A stretch of DNA of 8,365 nucleotides. It comes from Gammaproteobacteria bacterium. GTDB lineage: Bacteria > Pseudomonadota > Gammaproteobacteria > Enterobacterales > Psychrobiaceae. Below, piece by piece: positions 1-5,463 of this stretch. The stretch is taken from NCBI GenBank assembly GCA_013214885.1, contig JABSRS010000134.1:1-8365 (forward strand), read 5' to 3'. The position numbers were made by a program, and so were the translations under genes. Positions within the stretch are counted from its first letter, which is position 1, and every line of letters starts with the position of its first letter. Below the pieces are notes generated by a model. It saw nothing but the letters and a program-made list of their open reading frames with translations. It did no database searches and was not told where the DNA came from.

Positions 1-1287
1 ACAAGCGTCGTTGAAGGTCAACTAACTAATAATAAAAAATTTTTTTTTGGTTGGTGGATAGTTTTAGGAACAATAATTGGAGTGTCGCTAGGTTATAGCG
101 TGATATCAATGTCGTTCGGTACCTTCATAAAAGAGTTTCAAACTTCCTTTGGTTGGAGTCGTGGCGAAATATCTTTTGGGGCAACTGTTATTGGCATTAC
201 GGCTATATTTTTTTTCCCCTATGTCGGAACGTTGGTCGATAAACATGGGGTTAGGAAAGTCATGTTACCTTCAATTATTGCTTTTGGTTTTACCATCATG
301 GCAATGTCATTAATTACCGACTCTATCTGGCACCTTTATGCTATGTGTGTGTTAATTCCAATTTTTGGAGCTGGCACTGCACCAATGACTTATTCTCGTA
401 TTTTGGTCAGTTGGTTTAACAAAAAGCGTGGGTTGGCTTTGGGTTTAGGTCTTTCCGGTGTTGGGCTAGGTACAACAATTGTACCGTTTATTTCAGGTTA
501 CTTTATTGAGCATTACAGTTGGCGAGAAGCTTACTTAGCCATTGGTATGCTGATTATTGTCGTTGTCTTTCCCATTGCGTATTTCTTATTTAAAGAAAAA
601 CCTGCTGATTTAGGCTTAACCCAAGATGGTGTTTCAGCTGATGAAGTTGATGAAGCCCAAGCTGATCCTAGCAATTCAAAAACTGTAATTGGTTACACCG
701 CTAAAGAGGCGTTAAAAACTAAATCTTTTTGGTTAATGGCAGGGTCCTTTCTTATAACCGGTTTAACAACTTCAACCGTATTAGTTCATTTAGTTCCAAT
801 GATGATGGACCGAGGCATGACACTGCAAGAGGCCATTGGTACTTTTGCTTATTTAGGACTATCAATTGTTGGTGGACGCTTAATTGCAGGTTATCTCATG
901 GATAGATTTTTTGCCCCATTTGTTGTGGTTATATTTCTTATTGGTCCGGTCATTGGTTTAGCCTTTTTTGCTATGGGAGCAAGTGGTTTTGAGGCTACAA
1001 TTTGTACTGGTTTAATTGGGATCGCCATTGGCGCCGAGTTTGATGTGATGGCTTTTTTCACTAGCCGCTATTTTGGACAACGTTCATTTGGTGCGATCTA
1101 TGGTTATAACTACTCTGCTTTTAAAGTTGGAGCCAGTGTAGGGCCTTTAATTATGGGCATTTCTTATGACCAATTTGGACGTTATACCGAAGTTTTATGG
1201 GCCATGTCAGGTGTGATGTTAATTGCCTGTATCTTGGTTTTGTTATTAGGGAAATATCCTCAATTACCTAAACGTGAGCGCACTTAA
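1..1287 (+). CDS. MFS transporter, 5'-partial (monocarboxylate/oxalate-formate antiporter-like)
   Basis: This is a 12-helix inner-membrane transporter of the major facilitator superfamily, probably importing or exchanging a small organic acid. The frame is open from base 1, and its first visible residues (TSVVEGQL...FFFGWWIVLG) are the cytoplasmic N-tail and the FxGWW entry to helix 1 typical of the oxalate/formate antiporter and monocarboxylate-porter branch. The true start therefore lies just left of the window. An in-frame GTG at 82 would cut helix 1 and is not the start. Visible marks are the helix 2-3 loop signature (GTLVDKHGVRK), a charged central loop (around KEKPADLGLTQDG, then an Asp/Glu-rich stretch), and the second-half echo GGRLIAGYLMDRF. 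About 428 residues are visible, nearly full family length. A terminator follows directly, so it is transcribed apart from the dehydrogenase operon. Its link to that pathway rests on proximity alone, and the substrate cannot be read from sequence. Confidence 0.9.
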   Translation, partial: TSVVEGQLTNNKKFFFGWWIVLGTIIGVSLGYSVISMSFGTFIKEFQTSFGWSRGEISFGATVIGITAIFFFPYVGTLVDKHGVRKVMLPSIIAFGFTIMAMSLITDSIWHLYAMCVLIPIFGAGTAPMTYSRILVSWFNKKRGLALGLGLSGVGLGTTIVPFISGYFIEHYSWREAYLAIGMLIIVVVFPIAYFLFKEKPADLGLTQDGVSADEVDEAQADPSNSKTVIGYTAKEALKTKSFWLMAGSFLITGLTTSTVLVHLVPMMMDRGMTLQEAIGTFAYLGLSIVGGRLIAGYLMDRFFAPFVVVIFLIGPVIGLAFFAMGASGFEATICTGLIGIAIGAEFDVMAFFTSRYFGQRSFGAIYGYNYSAFKVGASVGPLIMGISYDQFGRYTEVLWAMSGVMLIACILVLLLGKYPQLPKRERT

Positions 1288-1310
1288 CTTTAGCCGTTCA
1301 AACTCGTCAT

Positions 1311-1336
1311 AAAAAGGGGCTTTAAGCCCCATTTTA
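1311..1336 (+). terminator. Rho-independent terminator of the MFS gene
   Basis: An inverted repeat GGGGCT-TTA-AGCCCC (1316-1330) is preceded by a run of A and followed by ATTTT, 23 bases after the transporter stop codon. The six-base GC-rich stem, tiny loop and T-rich tail form a classic intrinsic terminator. It separates the transporter transcript from the downstream operon. Confidence 0.85.
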
Positions 1337-1410
1337 CTATCCTGTTTTTCAAACCCCAATAGTTTTAAAGCTAGAAAACACTATTTATATATACCAACGG
1401 ATATTTTATT

Positions 1411-1446
1411 TATACGTATACTAACAATACATCTTGTATACACGAT
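1411..1446. promoter_or_regulatory. Candidate GntR-FCD operator pair (two GTATAC palindromes)
   Basis: TATACGTATA (1411-1420) is a perfect palindrome running into GTATAC at 1416-1421. A second GTATAC at 1436-1441 is the core of ATCTTGTATACACGAT (1431-1446), palindromic except for one mismatched pair. The cores are 20 bp apart, about two helical turns, so both sites would face the same side of the DNA. FadR-subfamily GntR regulators typically bind short palindromes with a GT...AC core, and one such regulator is encoded at 4626-5279. The only other GTATAC I find in the window is upstream of that regulator. A weak promoter (TTGTAT at 1434, TATTCT at 1457, 17-bp spacer) would overlap the second palindrome. 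The assignment to this regulator is inferred. Confidence 0.4.
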
Positions 1447-1495
1447 GATGAATTTGTATTCTTTAGTAGAGTTTTAGCAATGAGCATTAATTAAT

Positions 1496-2311
1496 ATGAC
1501 ATCGAGAATACTAAAAGTAGGTATTGCAGGTTTCGGCACCATAGGCAAAGTTGTTGGCGAACGACTAGATCAAGGGGTCTGCGGCTTAGAGCTTGTTGCA
1601 ATAACGTCAGGAGATCTTACTAAAGCAGAGAGAAATGTAGCTCACTATAAAAAAACAGTCCCTGTTGTTTCAGCTGACGAGCTATGCAATCTAGCGGATA
1701 TTATCGTGGAATGTGCACCAACCTCTGCTTTTATGTCAGTGGTTGAGCCAGCACTTCGTCAGGGTAAAATTGTAGTCACAGTGAGTGGTGCTGCTATCTT
1801 AGACCACCCTGAAATTGTTGAAACAGCTAAAGAGTTTGGTGGGCAGATTATTCTCGCAACAGGAGCTTTGCTAGGATTAGACGCGGTTAGAGCCGCGGCT
1901 CAAGGCACTATTTATAGTGTTGCAATGATTACGTCAAAGCCTCCTACTTCATTAACAAAGGCCAAATATATTGTTGAGAATAATATCGACTTATTAAATC
2001 TTACCGAGCCATTAAGAGTATTCAAAGGGACTGCTCGGGAAGGGGCTCTTAAATTTCCATCAAACGTTAATGTTGCAGCATCTCTTGGTCTTGCTGGTGT
2101 TGGTGCCGATGAAACACAGTTAGAAATTTGGGCAGATCCTAGTTTAACTCGAAATACTCATAACATTAAAGTAGATGCATGTAGCGCTCGTTTTGAGTTA
2201 ACTATTGAAAATGTACCTACCACAGAAAACCCAGGAACGGGCCGAATCACTGCGCTAAGTGTGCTAACGGCTCTTTGCTCAATCACTACGCCACTTCGTG
2301 TTGGCAGTTAA
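1496..2311 (+). CDS. nadX: L-aspartate dehydrogenase family protein
   Basis: This 271-residue protein matches the NAD(P)-dependent aspartate dehydrogenase family (oxidative deamination of L-aspartate through iminoaspartate to oxaloacetate, or the reverse amination) across its full length. The Rossmann nucleotide-binding glycines are GFGTIG (12-17). Other family hallmarks are TGALLGLDAV (122-131), FPSNVNVAA (187-195) and EIWADPSLTRNTH (210-222), where His222 is the likely catalytic histidine, ending in TPLRVGS. The ATG at 1496 follows an in-frame stop at 1481 and has only a weak Shine-Dalgarno sequence. In some organisms this family feeds iminoaspartate to NadA for NAD synthesis. Here there is no nadA or nadC, and the neighbours are catabolic enzymes, so a catabolic role, or a substrate related to aspartate, is at least as likely. 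It is the first gene of the forward operon, 43 bases before the VOC gene. The family call is strong; the substrate is not proven. Confidence 0.88.
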   Translation: MTSRILKVGIAGFGTIGKVVGERLDQGVCGLELVAITSGDLTKAERNVAHYKKTVPVVSADELCNLADIIVECAPTSAFMSVVEPALRQGKIVVTVSGAAILDHPEIVETAKEFGGQIILATGALLGLDAVRAAAQGTIYSVAMITSKPPTSLTKAKYIVENNIDLLNLTEPLRVFKGTAREGALKFPSNVNVAASLGLAGVGADETQLEIWADPSLTRNTHNIKVDACSARFELTIENVPTTENPGTGRITALSVLTALCSITTPLRVGS

Positions 2312-2344
2312 TGTGTAGATCGCTAAAATTCTATTATTAAATTT

Positions 2345-2348
2345 GGAG
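2345..2348 (+). promoter_or_regulatory. Ribosome binding site fixing the VOC start
   Basis: GGAG lies six bases before the ATG at 2355. An in-frame TTG at 2343 overlaps this Shine-Dalgarno sequence itself, so ATG 2355 is the better start. Confidence 0.75.
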
Positions 2349-2354
2349 AATAAA

Positions 2355-2801
2355 ATGTCAGATAAAAAAATAATTCCACTGAGTCATGTTGCCATGGCAT
2401 CCAGTAACCCTGAAAAAAGCCGCGATTTTTTTGTTAACGTTATGGGTTGGTCTGTTGCTGGTGTTGTTGCAAGCCGTAATGCTAACGGTTTTTATGTTAC
2501 AGACGGTCATATTAATTTAGCTATTCTAAATTTTAAGAATGGACCAGCTGCAGGTAAAGAATTTGAGCAAGGGTACGTAGGCTTACATCATCTTGGATTT
2601 CAGTGCGACGATATAGAAAATATGGTTAATGGCTTTATTTCAGAAGGTTATCAGCCTCGACATGATGTTAACTTGGCACAAGGTCTTGGCAAAAATCCAG
2701 CTAAGGATAATGCAGAGTATAAAATGAATGGCCCAGAAAATATAATGATCGATGTATCTGAGCGTGGCTGGGTTGGTACTAAAACCTATAAGAATAATTA
2801 A
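2355..2801 (+). CDS. VOC-superfamily (glyoxalase/dioxygenase-fold) protein
   Basis: This is a 148-residue single-chain protein with two beta-alpha-beta-beta-beta modules of the vicinal oxygen chelate fold, whose members are metal-dependent lyases, isomerases, extradiol dioxygenases or resistance proteins. Module 1 opens with LSHVAMASSNPEKSRDFF (His11) and ends near DGHINLAIL (His52). Module 2 opens with GLHHLGFQCDD (His78/79) and ends with ENIMIDVSERGW (Asp133). His11, His79 and Asp133 are the expected metal ligands, with Asp in place of the usual Glu. That suggests a working metal site rather than a binding-only relative. It is shorter than canonical two-domain extradiol dioxygenases of about 300 residues. 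It sits between the aspartate dehydrogenase homologue and the broken TauE gene with gaps of about 43 bases, so it is almost certainly co-transcribed. The reaction is unknown. Confidence 0.82.
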   Translation: MSDKKIIPLSHVAMASSNPEKSRDFFVNVMGWSVAGVVASRNANGFYVTDGHINLAILNFKNGPAAGKEFEQGYVGLHHLGFQCDDIENMVNGFISEGYQPRHDVNLAQGLGKNPAKDNAEYKMNGPENIMIDVSERGWVGTKTYKNN

Positions 2802-2845
2802 AAGGTGCTATTTAATACACAAACATTAATTGGTGTGTATTGTCG

Positions 2846-3600
2846 ATGGTGGATTTAGTTAGTACTGTTTTTAGTTATGTGTCAATACGAGATGTCGGTC
2901 TATTTATTTTGACCGTATTTACCTCAACCATAGCTGGGATCTTTGGCTTAGGTGGGGGATTAATTCTAGCGGTTAGTTTATCTTGGCTTGTCCCTGTTAA
3001 TGCTGTAGTTCCAATTCATGGCACCACACAACTAGCGAGTAATGCATCTAGACTTTTCTTTTGTTATCACCAGGTCGTTTAGTCTATTGTTCCAAAATTT
3101 ATTATCGGTTCTCTTGCTGGCATCGCGTTATTCATATTGCTTTTGTCTAAGCTGTCAACGCAATATATCCCAATCATTATTGCAACCTATTTACTGTTAA
3201 GTTTATGGGTGAAATCAATAGAGATATTTTTTAGAAAAATTGAAAACTTTTACATTGCTGGCATGTTACAAACAGGTCTTGGTTTGTTAGTGGGCGCCCC
3301 TGGGCCAGTAACCATTACACTATTAATGAAAAAGCTCGACGATAAAGAAAAGATAATTGCTACCGGCCCTTGCTAATGGCGTTAGTAAATACAGCCAAAG
3401 TGGTCACATACGCTAGTTTAGGCTTCATTTTTTTGAACCACCTAAGTCCAATAATACTTGCCATTCTTGGAGCGTTTTTAGGTTCCTATATTGGCACCAA
3501 ACTTCGTAATAATTTTAATCATGAGCGTTTTATGCATCTGCTAAAGTGGTTTCTCACTATGTTAGCATTGCAAACTATCATTCGCTTTAGCTTTTTTTAA
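2846..3600 (+). pseudogene. TauE/SafE-family permease, broken by an amber codon and a frameshift
   Basis: Joined across two lesions, this region encodes one TauE/SafE-type membrane permease of about 250 residues, the normal family length. Known members export sulfite, sulfoacetate or other organic anions. The N-terminal part has the family's glycine-rich motif AGIFGLGGGLIL and then HGTTQLASNASRLFF. At codon 79 a TAG (3080-3082) interrupts the frame, which resumes at once as SIVPKFIIGSLAG; a TGG to TAG change is the simplest explanation. The second-repeat motif LQTGLGLLVGAPGPVTITLL follows. Near 3368-3370 one base appears to be missing: the frame ends ATGPC-stop, while the next frame continues LLMALVNTAKVVTYASLGF to a TAA at 3598. 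The start is uncertain (ATG 2846, weak ribosome site; TTG 2840 is in frame). Two independent lesions favour real decay, but base-calling error in a draft assembly could mimic both. Neighbouring genes on either side are intact. Confidence 0.85.
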
Positions 3601-3615
3601 CCACAGGACTTACTC

Positions 3616-3960
3616 ATGCCAAAAATAACCTTTATCACCCAGGATGATAAGTCAATTACTGTTGATGGACAGGTGGGAATGAGCTTATTAGTGACAGCTC
3701 AAGATCACGACCTAGAAGGTCTAGAGGGTATGTGTAATGGATGCTGTAGCTGCGGTACGTGTTGTGTTGAGATCCCGGAACTAGGGGGCACGCTATTAAC
3801 GCCAATGTATAGTGGTGAAAAGCAGGTATTGTCAGCATTAGTTCATACAACCCAAAATTCTCGGCTTGCTTGTCAAATCATCATCGATAGTAAACATGAT
3901 GGTCTCATTGTAAAGATCAATAAAATAAGACATAACACTTTGTATATAACTGGCAGTTAA
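3616..3960 (+). CDS. [2Fe-2S] ferredoxin, adrenodoxin type
   Basis: This is a 114-residue soluble electron carrier. The cluster ligands are Cys40, Cys46, Cys49 and Cys86, giving the CX5CX2CX36C spacing of adrenodoxin/putidaredoxin-type ferredoxins rather than the CX4CX2C plant type. The surrounding sequence (EGLEGMCNG before the ligands, SRLACQIII around Cys86) is typical. Cys43, Cys44 and Cys50 are additional, making an unusually cysteine-rich cluster loop. AGGA seven bases before the ATG at 3616 is a good ribosome site, and the gene starts only 15 bases after the TauE remnant. Such ferredoxins usually serve a cytochrome P450, a Rieske oxygenase or another reductase-fed enzyme, and none of these, nor a ferredoxin reductase, is in the window. 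The partner must lie elsewhere, or the ferredoxin may keep a neighbouring Fe(II) dioxygenase reduced, which is inference. Confidence 0.9.
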   Translation: MPKITFITQDDKSITVDGQVGMSLLVTAQDHDLEGLEGMCNGCCSCGTCCVEIPELGGTLLTPMYSGEKQVLSALVHTTQNSRLACQIIIDSKHDGLIVKINKIRHNTLYITGS

Positions 3961-4050
3961 ATAGGTATATTTGTATGATAACACCTTTGATCCACATCAT
4001 TAATACATCTAACATCAAGCCGATATAGTATTTGCTCATAATGACAAAAA

Positions 4051-4055
4051 AGGAG
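4051..4055 (+). promoter_or_regulatory. Strong ribosome binding site of the dioxygenase gene
   Basis: AGGAG preceded by a run of A lies seven bases before the ATG at 4063. It is the strongest Shine-Dalgarno sequence in the forward operon and fixes the start of the dioxygenase. It may mean this enzyme is made at a higher level than its operon partners. Confidence 0.75.
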
Positions 4056-4062
4056 TCACCTT

Positions 4063-4593
4063 ATGGCTATGCCAAAAGCGTTCAATTTACAAAAATGGAT
4101 TAAAGAAAACGAGCACATGCTTAAACGTCCACCTGTAAACAATGAGTTAATCTTTAAAGATGCCGATATGATGGTAATGATGATTGGCGGTCCAAATGTT
4201 CGAAATGATTTCCACTGCAATCCAGTTGAAGAATTTTTCTATCAAATGAAAGGGGATTGTTATCTCAATTCATTTGATGAAAATGGTGAGCCTTGTGAAA
4301 TTCATATTAAAGAAGGGGAGGTCATGCTGCTTCCAGCAGGGACACTTCATTCTCCACAACGACCAGATCCTGACAGTATTGGTCTTGTAGTAGAGCCCGC
4401 ACGTCCTGAAGGTGAGCTAGATCGCTTACAATGGCACTGTCCTTCATGTCATAAAGTAGTTCACCATATAGAGGCTGAGATATTATCTATTGTTGAAGAT
4501 TTACCAGCGGCATATGAAGCATTTCATAATGATATGGACGCTCGTACTTGTAAAAATTGTGGCACCATACACCCTGGGAAAGAACGAGTTTAA
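4063..4593 (+). CDS. nbaC: 3-hydroxyanthranilate 3,4-dioxygenase
   Basis: This is an Fe(II) cupin ring-cleaving dioxygenase that opens 3-hydroxyanthranilate with O2 to 2-amino-3-carboxymuconate 6-semialdehyde, which cyclises spontaneously to quinolinate unless it is decarboxylated. The 176-residue length is normal for bacterial enzymes. The iron ligands are present as His51, Glu57 and His96, with substrate-binding Arg47, Arg100 and Glu111. The C-terminal rubredoxin-like iron site of bacterial forms is complete, with CPSC at 126-129 and CKNC at 163-166. Every catalytic residue known for the family is in place, so the enzyme should be active on 3-hydroxyanthranilate or a close 2-aminophenol carboxylate. 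It ends the forward operon, 102 bases after the ferredoxin, and faces the regulator gene across a shared terminator. The usual downstream enzymes (semialdehyde decarboxylase, aminomuconate deaminase) are not in the window. Confidence 0.94.
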   Translation: MAMPKAFNLQKWIKENEHMLKRPPVNNELIFKDADMMVMMIGGPNVRNDFHCNPVEEFFYQMKGDCYLNSFDENGEPCEIHIKEGEVMLLPAGTLHSPQRPDPDSIGLVVEPARPEGELDRLQWHCPSCHKVVHHIEAEILSIVEDLPAAYEAFHNDMDARTCKNCGTIHPGKERV

Positions 4594-4598
4594 CGGAT

Positions 4599-4633
4599 AT
4601 AATTAAGCCCAAATAATGATTGGGCTTAATTAT
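4599..4633. terminator. Bidirectional intrinsic terminator between convergent genes
   Basis: A perfect 14-bp inverted repeat (arms 4599-4612 and 4620-4633) encloses a seven-base loop. Its core is AAGCCCAA/TTGGGCTT flanked by A/T pairs, so A and T tracts flank it on both strands. It lies six bases after the dioxygenase stop and overlaps the last codons and TAA of the regulator on the other strand. It can end transcription from both directions. Confidence 0.85.
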
Positions 4634-5279
4634 TTAGACTCATCAAATAATCTATGGTGCCAAGGCTTGTATTTGAGATGTGGTTACTCATTGCATTATA
4701 AGCAGCTTCTTTATCCCCTTGTTCTAATGCATCGACTAACTCTTGATGCTCAGCAAAAGATTTCTCCAATCGATTACGTTTTTCAAATAACCAAGGTTGT
4801 CGATAAAGTGTAAGACGTTTGCGAAGGTTGATGATGGTTTCTTGTAATGTTTTATTGCGTGAACCACTATGAACAGCCCCGTGAATTAGGTTATTTATAC
4901 GAGCAAACTCTTCAATATTCTCTTCATTAACAGCAACGCGTGATTTCTCATGTAGACGGATGATTTGTTTGCGCTCTAAAACGGTCATACGTTCAGCACA
5001 AAGTCGAGCACAAAGTGCTTCAAGCTCTTGTAGTGCTTCATACATATCACTTAACTGTTCAATATCGAGTTCAATAACGGTTATGCCCTTACGAGATTTT
5101 GCCTCAATTAAACCGCTGGTAGTAAGCAAACGAAATGCTTCTCGAATTGGGGTTCTAGATACATGAAAGCGGTCTGCAATTTCTTGCTCATCTAGCTTTT
5201 GTCCGGGTTTTATTTCACCTGAGATTATTAAGCTTGAGAGTTCATTAAAAATATTTTCGACAATAGTTACCGTAGCCAT
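4626..5279 (-). CDS. GntR-family transcriptional regulator, FCD (FadR) subfamily
   Basis: This 217-residue protein is a ligand-responsive DNA-binding regulator. The N-terminal winged helix-turn-helix (about residues 5-70) has the family signature GEIKPGQKL followed by DEQEIADRFHVSRTPIREAF, in which Ser41-Arg42-Thr43-Pro44-Ile45-Arg46-Glu47 is the recognition helix. The C-terminal all-helical FCD effector domain (about 75-205) shows the expected metal/ligand positions Asn129, His133, His178 and His200. FCD domains commonly bind carboxylates, often through a metal. Regulators of this group usually repress adjacent catabolic operons until the substrate or an intermediate binds. Here it sits between two convergent blocks and likely controls both. 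The 184-base gap upstream suggests its own promoter, and a GTATAC site there suggests autoregulation. The ribosome site is modest (GGAA eight bases or so before the ATG). The inducer is unknown. Confidence 0.92.
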   Translation of the reverse strand: MATVTIVENIFNELSSLIISGEIKPGQKLDEQEIADRFHVSRTPIREAFRLLTTSGLIEAKSRKGITVIELDIEQLSDMYEALQELEALCARLCAERMTVLERKQIIRLHEKSRVAVNEENIEEFARINNLIHGAVHSGSRNKTLQETIINLRKRLTLYRQPWLFEKRNRLEKSFAEHQELVDALEQGDKEAAYNAMSNHISNTSLGTIDYLMSLNN

Positions 5280-5361
5280 ATCGATTATTCCAGAAGTAAA
5301 AGTTTGATGAGTAGAAGTGTATCACGGTCGATGGGCTTTAAAAATGCAAAATAGACAATTT

Positions 5362-5367
5362 GTATAC
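5362..5367. promoter_or_regulatory. Candidate autoregulatory GTATAC site upstream of the GntR gene
   Basis: GTATAC lies 83 bases before the regulator's start codon. It matches the core of the two palindromes ahead of the aspartate dehydrogenase gene, but the flanks here are not palindromic. On the minus strand TATACA could serve as a -10 element with TTGAAT upstream, though the spacer is 19 bases, so this promoter is weakly supported. Confidence 0.25.
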
Positions 5368-5414
5368 TTTGCTTAGTCTTTGAATATTCAAGTTTTTTAG
5401 GTATTTCTGTATAG

Positions 5415-5447
5415 CCAAGTACCGAAAACGTGCATTTCAGTACTTGG
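5415..5447 (-). terminator. Stem-loop after the aldehyde dehydrogenase gene
   Basis: CCAAGTAC (5415-5422) pairs perfectly with GTACTTGG (5440-5447). After one C/A mismatch the stem continues with GAAA/TTTC, leaving a seven-base loop. It begins 16 bases past the aldehyde dehydrogenase stop. No T-tract follows on the minus strand, so it may be an RNA-end stabiliser or weak terminator rather than a full intrinsic terminator. It would partly separate the enzyme pair from the regulator. Confidence 0.4.
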
Positions 5448-5463
5448 ATTGGATAACATTAAT

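Noticed and set aside
82..84. GTG as the start of the MFS transporter
   Set aside because: The frame is open to base 1 and the upstream residues include the conserved FFFGWW entry to helix 1, so the start is outside the window.
2343..2345. TTG as the start of the VOC gene
   Set aside because: It overlaps the GGAG ribosome site that correctly serves the ATG at 2355.
3137..3600. Separate small membrane-protein genes at 3137-3376 and 3370-3600
   Set aside because: Both are pieces of the TauE/SafE gene: the first is in frame with 2846 across a TAG, the second follows a one-base shift, and neither has a ribosome site.
3656..3850. Reverse-strand open frame inside the ferredoxin gene
   Set aside because: It lies opposite a clear ferredoxin with all cluster cysteines and has no recognisable domain.
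3961..4062. Separate promoter before the dioxygenase (TATGAT at 3974)
   Set aside because: No acceptable -35 element lies 16-18 bases upstream, so I treat the dioxygenase as part of the forward operon.
4616..5166. Forward-strand open frames at 4616-4813 and 4960-5166
   Set aside because: Both are antisense to the GntR regulator; the first begins inside the terminator hairpin. No domain or ribosome site is seen.
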